Source of the DNA: Yinghuangia soli
GTDB lineage: Bacteria; Actinomycetota; Actinomycetes; Streptomycetales; Streptomycetaceae
Direction: 5' to 3'
NCBI RefSeq assembly: GCF_021502675.1
Contig: NZ_JAKFHA010000001.1
Location: 520,855-584,854, forward strand
Length of the DNA: 64,000 bases
Under the pieces are notes generated by a model that was not told the DNA's origin, made no database searches, and saw only the letters and a program-made list of their open reading frames with translations. Below, piece after piece: positions 17,530 to 24,712 of this stretch. Position 1 is the first letter of the stretch, and every line of letters starts with the position of its first letter. The translations under genes and the position numbers were made by a program.

Positions 17530-17559
17530 TTGCCAGAGTCAAAGACTCGCGCCTATCGT
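17530..17559 (+). promoter_or_regulatory. promoter with internal operator-like dyad, upstream of the acyl-CoA ligase
   Basis: TTGCCA (17530-17535) and TATCGT (17554-17559) are spaced by 18 nt. The first 13 nt of the spacer are a perfect dyad, GAGTC-AAA-GACTC (17536-17548), placed so that a bound regulator would block polymerase. The promoter lies 59 nt upstream of the ligase start at 17618. Confidence 0.5.
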
Positions 17560-17617
17560 TCCGCCCGTAGGTCGTTCCAGGACGCGCACCACGTGCAGGA
17601 CGTGAAGGAGGCCAGTA

Positions 17618-19186
17618 GTGGCAGTCGACGGGCACCAGGTCCACGGCCAGGACATCCCGTGGCTGCTGCGCCACTGGGCGCAGCACCGGCCCGAGCACCC
17701 GGCACTCGTGTGGGAGCCCGGGGACGGCGGCGAGGTCCGCACCTGGACGTACGCGGACCTGGAGCGCGAGACGCTGCGCGTCGCCGCCGGGCTGTCCGGG
17801 CGCGGCATCGGCCGCGGCGACAAGATCCTCGTGCACGCCGACAACTGCCCCGAGATGGTGTTCGCGTGGCTGGCCTGCGCGACCGTCGGCGCGGTCGCGG
17901 TGACCACGAACACGCACGCCACGGCCAGCGAGATCGCGTACTTCGCGGCGCAGACCGAGAGCGTCGCGGCGATCACGCAGCCGCACTACACCGAGGCGGT
18001 CGCCGCGTCGGGCGCCGAGCTCGGCTGGGTCGCGGTCATCGGCGCCGACGCGCCCGAAGCCGCGTCGGCGACCCCGCACATCCCGTTCGCGGACCTGCAG
18101 GGCGACCCCGAGGCCTGGGCCGGCCGCGAGATCGAGCCGCTGCTGCCGTTCGGCATCATGTTCACGTCCGGCACGACCAGCCGCCCCAAGGGCGTCGTGC
18201 ACACGCACGCCAACGCCGTGTGGGCGGGCCGGTCCGGGCCGCGCAGCATCGACCTGACCGCGGACGACCGCTACCTGATCTACCTGCCGTTCTTCCATGT
18301 GAACGCGCAGAGCTGGTCGTTCTTCTCGGTCCTGGGCGTGGGCGCCACCGCGGTGCTCATGCCGAAGTGGTCCACCAGCCGCTTCTGGGACGTCGTGGTG
18401 CGGCACGAGATCACCCACATCTCCCTCATGCCGTTCGCGATGGGCACGCTGGCCGCCAAGGACCGCCCGGCGTCCAAGCTGCGCGTGGGCGTCTTCGGCA
18501 TGGTCAACACCATGCTCGACAAGATGCTCGGCCTGAAGGTGTACGGCGCGTACGGCATGACCGAGACGGTCATCCACGCGGTCACCGGCAAGCCGTCCGA
18601 GCACCTGCCCGCGAAGTCGATGGGCCGTCCGGCGCCCGGCTACACGATCAAGATCGTCGACCCGGAGACCGGCGCGGAGTGCGGCGTCGGCGAGCAGGGC
18701 GAGCTGTGGCTGAAGGCGGAGCGCGGCGTCCAGCTCTTCCTGGAGTACTACGGCAACGCCGAGGCCACCGAGAAGGCCTTCCAGGGCGAGTGGTTCCGCA
18801 CCGGCGACATGGTCGTGCTCGGCGAGGGCGGCAACGTCTTCTACCGCGAGCGGGACAAGGACCTGCTGAAGGTCGGCGGCGAGAACGTCTCGGCCCGCGA
18901 GGTCGAGGACGTCGTCGGCTCGGTGGCCGGCGTCGGCTCGGTCGCGGTGGTCGGCAAGCAGCACGAGTTCCTCTCCGAGGTCGTCGTCGCGTTCGTCATC
19001 AAGAACGCCGCCGCACCGGACGAGGCCGCCTTGGAGAAGACGATCCTGGAGCTGTGCCGCGAGCGCCTGTCCGACTTCAAGGTGCCCCGCGCGGTCTACT
19101 TCGTCGACGCGTTCCCCCTGGGCACGCTCGACAAGGTACTGAAGAAGGAGCTGCGCACGATGGCCGACGAACGCCCGGCCGTCTGA
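17618..19186 (+). CDS. AMP-forming acyl-CoA synthetase / ligase
   Basis: This 522-residue ANL-superfamily enzyme activates a carboxylic acid as an acyl-adenylate and passes it to CoA. The P-loop-like core reads IMFTSGTTSRPKGVVHTHAN, the A5 motif VYGAYGMTE, then GEWFRTGDMV and the C-terminal hinge YRERDKDLLKVGGENVSARE. The catalytic lysine of motif A10 is within PLGTLDKVLKKEL. All catalytic motifs are intact. The GTG at 17618 has GAAGGAG seven bases upstream. It is divergent from the FAD dehydrogenase; together they could activate and dehydrogenate a cyclic or aromatic acid (inference). Confidence 0.92.
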   Translation: MAVDGHQVHGQDIPWLLRHWAQHRPEHPALVWEPGDGGEVRTWTYADLERETLRVAAGLSGRGIGRGDKILVHADNCPEMVFAWLACATVGAVAVTTNTHATASEIAYFAAQTESVAAITQPHYTEAVAASGAELGWVAVIGADAPEAASATPHIPFADLQGDPEAWAGREIEPLLPFGIMFTSGTTSRPKGVVHTHANAVWAGRSGPRSIDLTADDRYLIYLPFFHVNAQSWSFFSVLGVGATAVLMPKWSTSRFWDVVVRHEITHISLMPFAMGTLAAKDRPASKLRVGVFGMVNTMLDKMLGLKVYGAYGMTETVIHAVTGKPSEHLPAKSMGRPAPGYTIKIVDPETGAECGVGEQGELWLKAERGVQLFLEYYGNAEATEKAFQGEWFRTGDMVVLGEGGNVFYRERDKDLLKVGGENVSAREVEDVVGSVAGVGSVAVVGKQHEFLSEVVVAFVIKNAAAPDEAALEKTILELCRERLSDFKVPRAVYFVDAFPLGTLDKVLKKELRTMADERPAV

Positions 19187-19267
19187 CCGCACTTCGCGGC
19201 AGCACGGGAGTACCCGCGCCGCTTTGACGCCGCACCGCTGCTGCCGACTCCGCCCTTACACCTCTCA

Positions 19268-19309
19268 CGCCGGAGCCCCGAGGCCTTCGCCTCGGGGCTC
19301 CGGCGTTTT
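19268..19309. terminator. strong bidirectional rho-independent terminator
   Basis: A perfect 17-bp stem (19268-19284 with 19289-19305) closes a CTTC loop and is followed by TTTT at 19306-19309. It lies between the acyl-CoA ligase and the convergent MarR gene, and is the most convincing terminator in the window. Confidence 0.92.
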
Positions 19310-19314
19310 CCCGC

Positions 19315-19788
19315 TCAGCCCCCGGAATCCGCCGCCCTCGCCCGGCCCGGGCCGGTACGCCGCGGGGCGACGTTGGCGGTCATGGCCGCCAGCAGGCCGG
19401 GGATCTCGGCCGCGGCCGCGGCGGGCAGGCCGGCCACGGTCTCCTCGGCGAGCCCGCGCCACACTTCCTTGACGCGTTCGGCCAGTTCCCGTCCGCTGTC
19501 CGTCAGTTCGACGATGCTCGCGCGCCGGTCGGAGGGCGCCGGGCTGCGGCGGATGTGGCCGGACGCCTCCAGCTTGCGGGCCATCAGCGTGACGCTCGGC
19601 GGCTCCACACCGAGCGCCTCGCTCAACTGGGCCTGGATGCGGGGACCGGTGCGGTCCAGTTCGAGCAGCAGCGCCTCCTGACCGGGATGCAGGCCGAGCG
19701 GGGCGATCAGCGCGGCGGCGCGCGCCCGGTGGCGCAGGCTCAGCAGCCGGATGGCCTGGTTGAGGGCGTCGGCTTGGGCGAAGTCCAC
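19315..19788 (-). CDS. MarR-family transcriptional regulator
   Basis: This 157-residue protein carries a MarR-type winged helix: IQAQLSEALGVEPPSVTLMA as the helix-turn-helix and RSPAPSDRRASIVELTDSGR as the wing. The frame stays open to 19854, but those codons lie in the AT-rich operator region without a ribosome site. The GTG at 19788, downstream of GGAAGG and GGAG, is therefore preferred. It is divergent from the DHA2 exporter at 20089 across an array of palindromes, so it is probably that exporter's ligand-released repressor and its own. Confidence 0.87.
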   Translation of the reverse strand: MDFAQADALNQAIRLLSLRHRARAAALIAPLGLHPGQEALLLELDRTGPRIQAQLSEALGVEPPSVTLMARKLEASGHIRRSPAPSDRRASIVELTDSGRELAERVKEVWRGLAEETVAGLPAAAAAEIPGLLAAMTANVAPRRTGPGRARAADSGG

Positions 19789-19820
19789 GGCTCCTGGCTC
19801 CAACCTTCCTCGGGTCTTCC

Positions 19821-19850
19821 TTGACGGATTACTTAAGCACATAACATTAT
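19821..19850 (+). promoter_or_regulatory. promoter for the exporter gene
   Basis: TTGACG (19821-19826) and CATTAT (19845-19850) are spaced by 18 nt and point toward the exporter. The -10 box lies inside the first MarR-type palindrome, so repressor binding would block it. Confidence 0.6.
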
Positions 19851-19873
19851 GCACATAAGCTTATGCGCATAAG
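19840..19873. promoter_or_regulatory. MarR operator array: three related palindromes
   Basis: CATAACATTATG (19840-19851, five of six pairs), CATAAGCTTATG (19854-19865, perfect) and CTTATGCGCATAAG (19860-19873, perfect) share the half-sites CATAA/TTATG. The region is strikingly AT-rich and lies between the divergent MarR and exporter genes. Confidence 0.7.
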
Positions 19874-19981
19874 CAATTCTCGGAGCCCACCCTACGCCCA
19901 CGGCAGCGGGCCGGCCGACGCTGCCGTGCGCCCGGACGCAATCCGCGCCGTCCGAACCGCCGTTCACCCCGAGGGGATGCC

Positions 19982-20062
19982 ATGACCGGTACCACCGCTC
20001 GATCCACCGCACAGTCCGGCACCGCACGCGACGGCGGTGCGCCCGCCACCCGCGCCGCATGA
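19982..20062 (+). CDS. possible 26-residue leader peptide before the exporter
   Basis: An ATG at 19982 follows GAGGGG by a suitable distance and opens 26 codons, rich in Thr, Arg and Ala (MTGTTARSTAQSG...), ending in TGA at 20060-20062. That stop overlaps the ATG at 20059, which is in frame with the exporter (10 codons before its preferred start). This arrangement would couple exporter translation to leader translation. It may equally be chance in an untranslated leader. Confidence 0.35.
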   Translation: MTGTTARSTAQSGTARDGGAPATRAA

Positions 20063-20088
20063 ACCGCCGCCCAGCGCAAGGGAAAGCC

Positions 20089-21621
20089 ATGACCAGCAGC
20101 TCCCCCGTCCCTGCCGCGGCCTCGGGAGCGGACCCCGCCGTCCGGTCCAACAGCGGCTCGTCCGCCGACGCCCTCACCAACTCCCCCAGCGACTCTCCCA
20201 TCGGCAGCGCCCCCGGCGTCGCCGCCTCCGCTTCCCGCTCCCGCGGCACCTGGCTGATCCTCGTCCTGGCCTGCGCCTGCCAGTTCATGGTCATCCTGGA
20301 CGCCTCGATCGTGAACGTCGCCCTCCCCTCGGTGCGCAGCGAACTCGGCTTCACTGCAACAGGCTTGGCCTGGGTGGTGAACGGCTACCTGCTGTCCTTC
20401 GCGGGCTTCATGCTCGTCGGCGGGCGCGCCGCCGACCTGTTCGGGCACCGCCGCATGCTGGTCGCCGGGCTCGCTGTCTTCTCCGCAGCAAGCCTCGCCG
20501 GCGGCCTTGCGGACACGCCCGGACTGCTCGTCGGCGCCCGCATCGTCCAAGGCGTCGGTGCTGCCGTGATGGCCCCGGCGACGCTCGCCGTCCTCAACAC
20601 CGCCTTCGGCGAAGGGCCGGAGCGCGCCCGGGCGTTCGGTGCCTGGGCGGCCGCGGGCGGGGTCGGCGGGATGGCCGGCGCACTGGCCGGCGGCGCGCTC
20701 ACCACGGGACTGTCCTGGCGGTGGGTGTTCCTGATCAACGTCCCGATCGGGGCCGTCCTCATCGCAGTCGCCCTGGCCGCGCTCTCCGGTGCGCGCCCCG
20801 CGCGCACCTCGTCCCTCGACCTGCTCGGCGCCTCCACCGGCACCGCCGGGCTCGCCGCGCTGATCTGCGGCGTCATGCAGGGCACCGACCACGGCTGGAC
20901 GTCCGCCTACGTCCTCGCACCGATCGCCGCCGGGCTGCTCCTCCTGGTCGGATTCCTCGCCGTCGAGGCCCGCTTCGCCGCCCGGCCCATGCTCCCCCTG
21001 CGGCTCTTCGGCCTGCGCGGGGTGGCCGTCGGCAACGTCATGCTGCTGCTGTTCGGCGGCATCGCCATCGCCATGTGGTACTTCACTTCGCTCTTCCTGC
21101 AGAACGTGCTCGGCTACAGCGCGCTGCGCGCCGGCCTCGGCCAGACTCCCGCCGCGGTCGCGTTCATGCTGGTCGCCGGGCGGTCGGCGGCGCTGCTGCC
21201 GCGGACCGGCGTACGCCCGCTGGTCCTCTCCGGGGCCGCGTGCTTCGTGGCGGGCTTCGGCTGGCTGTCCTTTGCGGATGCCGGCAGCAGCTATTTCGCG
21301 GACATCCTCGGCCCGACACTGCTGATCGCGGCCGGCATCGGGCTCACCTTCCCGACCCTGATGGCCGTGGCGACCGCCGAGGTCCCGGACGGCGACGCCG
21401 GGACCGCGGGCGGCCTGGCCAACACCGCGAGCCAGGTCGGCAGTTCCCTCGGCCTTGCCGCCCTCGCCACCGCCGCGGCAGCCCGGGCCGACCGCGAATC
21501 CCTCGCCGACACCCCCTCCGCCCTGGCCCTCGGCTACGACCTCGTGTTCCTCGTCGCCGCTGCCCTGGCCCTCGCCATCGCCGCGGCAAGCCTGCTGCTC
21601 CCGGGGAAGACGGGCGACTGA
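20089..21621 (+). CDS. DHA2-type (14-TM) MFS drug exporter
   Basis: This roughly 510-residue major-facilitator protein has about fourteen hydrophobic helices. The DHA2 entry motif is FMVILDASIVNVALPSV, motif A is GGRAADLFGHRR, and motif C-like glycines are present in TM5. Such proton-driven antiporters export drugs or other hydrophobic compounds. The first 55 residues are a Ser/Pro/Ala-rich cytoplasmic tail. The ATG at 20089 is preferred for its AAGGGAAA site; ATG 20059 is an alternative coupled to the leader frame. It is probably repressed by the divergent MarR protein. Confidence 0.9.
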   Translation: MTSSSPVPAAASGADPAVRSNSGSSADALTNSPSDSPIGSAPGVAASASRSRGTWLILVLACACQFMVILDASIVNVALPSVRSELGFTATGLAWVVNGYLLSFAGFMLVGGRAADLFGHRRMLVAGLAVFSAASLAGGLADTPGLLVGARIVQGVGAAVMAPATLAVLNTAFGEGPERARAFGAWAAAGGVGGMAGALAGGALTTGLSWRWVFLINVPIGAVLIAVALAALSGARPARTSSLDLLGASTGTAGLAALICGVMQGTDHGWTSAYVLAPIAAGLLLLVGFLAVEARFAARPMLPLRLFGLRGVAVGNVMLLLFGGIAIAMWYFTSLFLQNVLGYSALRAGLGQTPAAVAFMLVAGRSAALLPRTGVRPLVLSGAACFVAGFGWLSFADAGSSYFADILGPTLLIAAGIGLTFPTLMAVATAEVPDGDAGTAGGLANTASQVGSSLGLAALATAAAARADRESLADTPSALALGYDLVFLVAAALALAIAAASLLLPGKTGD

Positions 21622-21624
21622 TCC

Positions 21625-21663
21625 GCGTCGGCCCCGATCTCGTCGCCCGATCGGGGCCGACGC
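21625..21663. terminator. bidirectional hairpin terminator
   Basis: GCGTCGGCCCCGATC (21625-21639) pairs perfectly with 21649-21663 (15 bp) around a 9-nt loop, just after the exporter stop and before the 3' end of the convergent ABC operon. Confidence 0.85.
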
Positions 21664-21678
21664 CATTTCCGGACGCCG

Positions 21679-22482
21679 TCAGGGCAGCGCGGCCGTCGAC
21701 GCAGCCGCCGTGTCGGGCCGGGGCAGACTGGCGTACGCCAGCACGGGGCGGCCGGCCCCGTCCATGGTGAATTCGGCTCCCACGCCGAAGACTTCGGCGA
21801 GGTTGGCCGGAGTCAGGACGGCTCGGGGCGGGCCGTCGGCGTGCAGGCGGCCGTCGTGGAGCAGGAGCAGGCGCGTGCAGTAGCGGGCGGCGAGGTTCAG
21901 GTCGTGCAGGGCGATGACCGCGGTCCGGTCGGCCGCCGACAGGAGTTCCATCAGTTCCAGCTGGTGTCGGATGTCGAGGTGATTGGTCGGCTCGTCGAGC
22001 AGGATTGCGTCCGGCTGCTGGGCGAACGCGCGGGCGATGTGGGCGCGTTGGCGCTCGCCGCCGGAGAGGCTGCGCCACGGCCTGCCGGCGAGGCCGGTGA
22101 GGCCGACCTGGCCGAGGGCCGCGGCGACGATCGCCCGGTCGGCGGCGTCCGGCCCGCGCCACGGGTCGCGGAACGGGAGGCGGCCGAGGCCGACGACCTC
22201 GGCGACCGGCAGGTCGGCGTCCAGCGCGGTGTCCTGCGCCACGAAGGCGACGCGGCGCGCGATCCGGCGGGCCGGCCGGCCTCGTATGCAGGTGCCGTCG
22301 TGGCGCACGCGGCCCGCGTCGGGGGTACGCAGTCCGGCCAGGCAGCGCAGGAGTGACGACTTGCCGGAGCCGTTCGGCCCGATCAGGCCGATGGTCTCGC
22401 CGGTCCCCACGGACATGCTGACCCCGCGTACCACGGGCGTCCCGCCGACCGCCCAACTCAGCTCCTCCGCTTCGATCTTCAC
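21679..22482 (-). CDS. metal-chelate ABC importer ATPase (FecE/FepC type)
   Basis: This 267-residue ATPase has Walker A GPNGSGKSS, Q-loop FVAQDTAL, signature LSGGERQRAHIARA, Walker B AILLDEP and the switch histidine in VIALHDLNLA. The ALHDLNLAARYC segment is typical of siderophore, heme and cobalamin importers. The GTG start overlaps the permease stop (GTGA at 22479-22482), so it is the third gene of a binding protein-permease-ATPase operon. Confidence 0.92.
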   Translation of the reverse strand: MKIEAEELSWAVGGTPVVRGVSMSVGTGETIGLIGPNGSGKSSLLRCLAGLRTPDAGRVRHDGTCIRGRPARRIARRVAFVAQDTALDADLPVAEVVGLGRLPFRDPWRGPDAADRAIVAAALGQVGLTGLAGRPWRSLSGGERQRAHIARAFAQQPDAILLDEPTNHLDIRHQLELMELLSAADRTAVIALHDLNLAARYCTRLLLLHDGRLHADGPPRAVLTPANLAEVFGVGAEFTMDGAGRPVLAYASLPRPDTAAASTAALP

Positions 22483-23525
22483 AGGTCACCTCGGCGGCGC
22501 AGGACGAGCAGGAACAGCGGGACGCCGAGCAGCGCGGTGAGCACCCCGACCGGCAGCTCGCGCGGCGCGAAGGCGACGCGGGCGAGCGCGTCCGTCCAGA
22601 CGAGGAACACCGCACCGGCCAGCGCCGCGTGCGGCAGCAGGATCCGGTGGCGGGCGCCGACCACGAAGCGCACGCCGTGCGGGACGATCAGCCCGACGAA
22701 GCCGATCGCGCCGACCGTGGCGACCGCCGCCGAGGTGAGCACGGCGGTGACCACGAGCAGGATCATGCGGGTGCGCCGCACGTCGACGCCGAGGGATGCG
22801 GCGGTGTCGGTCCCGAAGGCGAGTGCGTCGAGGGCGTTCGCGTGCAGCCAGGCGGCCAGCAGGCCGAGCGGTACGGCGATCGCGCACAGCGCGACGGCGT
22901 CCCAGCGCGCGGGGGCCATCGAGCCGAGCAGCCAGTGGGTGAGGGCGCGGGTGGTGTCCGCGTCCGCGGCGGCCATGAGGACCAACGAGGTAAGTGCGGC
23001 GCAGAGTTGGCCGACCACGACGCCGGTGAGGACGATGCGGTCCGAGTCCAGTCCGGTGCGGTGCAGGAGTGCGACGAGGAGGCCGAACGACAGGAGCGCG
23101 CCCACGAGCGCGCCGCCGGTCACACCGACGGTGCCCGCACCGATGCCCAGGACGACGACCGCGACCGCTCCGGTCGAGGCGCCGGACGACACGCCGAGCA
23201 GGTACGGATCGGCGAGGGCGTTGCGGGTGACGGCCTGAAGTACCGTGCCGCAGACGGCCAGTGCGGCGCCGACCAGTGCGGCCATGAGCACGCGCGGCAG
23301 GCGCAGGTCCCACACCAGCGAGTCGGCCAGCGGCGGCAGGGGTTCGACGTCCAGGCCGAGCCGGGGTCCGACCACGCGGGCGAGGTCCGTCCAGCTGACG
23401 TCGACGGTGCCCAGGCGTACCGCGGCGGCGATCGAGGCGGCCAGCACGGCGGCCCCGAGGGCGAGCGTGCCGCACTGCCGGGCCGACGAGCTGCCCGGCA
23501 GTGCGGCGGCGGGGTCAGCCGTCAT
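22479..23525 (-). CDS. FecCD-family metal-chelate ABC permease
   Basis: This 348-residue, roughly ten-helix permease is of the BtuC/FecCD family. Characteristic stretches include DLRLPRVLMAALVGAALAVC, DPYLLGVSSGASTGA and the coupling region GAIGFVGLIVPHGVR. It overlaps the binding-protein gene by 11 nt and the ATPase by 4 nt. A single permease gene implies a homodimeric channel. The family imports siderophores, heme, cobalamin or metal chelates. Confidence 0.92.
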   Translation of the reverse strand: MTADPAAALPGSSSARQCGTLALGAAVLAASIAAAVRLGTVDVSWTDLARVVGPRLGLDVEPLPPLADSLVWDLRLPRVLMAALVGAALAVCGTVLQAVTRNALADPYLLGVSSGASTGAVAVVVLGIGAGTVGVTGGALVGALLSFGLLVALLHRTGLDSDRIVLTGVVVGQLCAALTSLVLMAAADADTTRALTHWLLGSMAPARWDAVALCAIAVPLGLLAAWLHANALDALAFGTDTAASLGVDVRRTRMILLVVTAVLTSAAVATVGAIGFVGLIVPHGVRFVVGARHRILLPHAALAGAVFLVWTDALARVAFAPRELPVGVLTALLGVPLFLLVLRRRGDL

Positions 23526-24552
23526 GGCCGAGCGCCCCCAGGCCGTCGGCGATCAGGCCGAGGGCGTGCACGGACCGTACCGAGGGGTCGAGTTCGATGC
23601 CCGGCACCTCGATGATCTTGCTGTCGCGCACCGCGGCGAGCTTGGATACGACCGGGTGTCCGGTCAGCACGGCGCGCTTCTCGGCGGCGCTGTCACCCGG
23701 TCGGCCGCGCTCGGAAAGGTCGCCGATCACGATGAAGTCCGGGTCGCGCTTCGCGACTTCCTCCCAAGAGACCTCCGGCCAGTCCTCGGCCACGTCGTCG
23801 AACGCGTTCTTGGCACCGACGATCCGGCTCATCTCGCTGGGCAGGCTCGTGCCGCCCGCCACGTACGGCTGGCCGTTGAAGACCGAGTAGAGGTAGAGCA
23901 CGGTCGGCACCTCGCCGCCGTGGCCGTGCCCGTGCCCGGCGTGTCCGGCGGCCTCGGCGACCGCGGCGCGCTGGTCGCGGGCCAGCTGCCCGGCCCGCTC
24001 GCGTACTCCGAAGATCGCGCCGAGCTGCTCGTAGTCGGCGAACAGCAGCTCGAAGGGCGTCTTCCCGGCGCCCTGCTGCGGGCAGTCGACCGCGCTGACG
24101 AACGTCGGCACCTTGAGCGCGTCCAGCTCCTCGCGGGTCCCCGCCCGGTCCTTGGTGAACAGGTCGACTGACGAGGCCATCACGAAATCCGGTGTGGCCG
24201 CACGCACTTGCTCACTGGTGGCGATCTTCGGGGCGATCACCGGGACGCGGCCGTACGCCTCCGCGTAGGCCGCGGGGATCTTCGTCTTGAGGTTGGCGGT
24301 GCCGGCCATGCGGTCCTGCAGCCCGAGCTCCAGGAGCGTCTCGGTCGAGGTCTGGTCCAGGGCGACGGCCCGCCCCGGGGGCCGTTCGACGGTGAACGAC
24401 CGGCCGCAGCTGTCCATGGCGACGGGCGCCTGGGCACCGGACGCCGGCGCTCCGCCGGCCGCGGAGCCCCCGCGGTCGGGGTCGGCGCAGCCGGTGCCGG
24501 CGAGAGCGAGTGCGGCGGCGAGTGCCGTGCCGATGAGGACGGGGTGGCGCAT
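23515..24552 (-). CDS. metal-chelate binding lipoprotein with His-rich loop
   Basis: This 345-residue protein is of the FecB/BtuF class-III binding-protein family. A lipoprotein signal ends in LALAGTGC, so the mature protein is anchored outside the membrane. Around residue 205 it carries AGHAGHGHGHGGE, six residues short of continuous His-Gly repeat. Such His-rich loops are usual in zinc, nickel or cobalt proteins, not in ferric siderophore receptors. With the Zur-like box at 24628-24642, this favours zinc or a zinc chelate as substrate (inference). It is the first gene of the operon. Confidence 0.88.
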   Translation of the reverse strand: MRHPVLIGTALAAALALAGTGCADPDRGGSAAGGAPASGAQAPVAMDSCGRSFTVERPPGRAVALDQTSTETLLELGLQDRMAGTANLKTKIPAAYAEAYGRVPVIAPKIATSEQVRAATPDFVMASSVDLFTKDRAGTREELDALKVPTFVSAVDCPQQGAGKTPFELLFADYEQLGAIFGVRERAGQLARDQRAAVAEAAGHAGHGHGHGGEVPTVLYLYSVFNGQPYVAGGTSLPSEMSRIVGAKNAFDDVAEDWPEVSWEEVAKRDPDFIVIGDLSERGRPGDSAAEKRAVLTGHPVVSKLAAVRDSKIIEVPGIELDPSVRSVHALGLIADGLGALGHDG

Positions 24553-24622
24553 GGAGGGACTCCGGTCCGGAAGAAGGCATGGGTGGACCCCGGCATCCGA
24601 GGGGAGCCGGGCAGGCGCTAAA

Positions 24623-24642
24623 TATAATGGTAATCATTTCCA
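24623..24642. promoter_or_regulatory. Zur-like zinc box with overlapping -10 box
   Basis: TGGTAATCATTTCCA (24628-24642) is a 7-1-7 inverted repeat with one mismatched pair. Its complement, TGGAAATGATTACCA, closely matches the actinobacterial Zur operator pattern (about TGnAAATGATTTTCA). A perfect TATAAT (24623-24628) reading rightward abuts it, so the site would cover the start of transcription toward the MFS gene. It lies 76 nt before the binding-protein start and 71 nt before the MFS start. The match comes from memory of the published consensus and was not scored. Confidence 0.65.
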
Positions 24643-24712
24643 ATAACACCCCTGGGGGGCCGCCCGCGCCGAGCGGGCCCGCCCCCGCACCGATCCACCA
24701 GGAGCCCTGCCC

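Larger units (their letters stand above)
19789..20088. other. 300-nt divergent spacer, MarR / exporter
   Basis: The left third holds the promoter and palindrome array listed separately. From about 19880 to 19980 nothing specific is seen. The right part contains a 26-codon reading frame (19982-20062) with a ribosome site, ending in an ATGA junction with an in-frame ATG of the exporter gene. Confidence 0.6.

Noticed and set aside
15802-19227. Very long open frames opposite the FAD dehydrogenase and through the acyl-CoA ligase
   Set aside because: They are Arg/Ala/Gly-rich readings of the wrong frame, expected at this GC content. The opposite-strand and other-frame proteins have complete family motifs.
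24628-24642. Reading the box as an iron (DmdR1) or nickel (Nur) site
   Set aside because: It lacks the TTAGG/CCTAA arms of iron boxes (compare 51751-51769) and the TGCAA/TTGCA arms of Nur sites; the 7-1-7 repeat fits Zur better.
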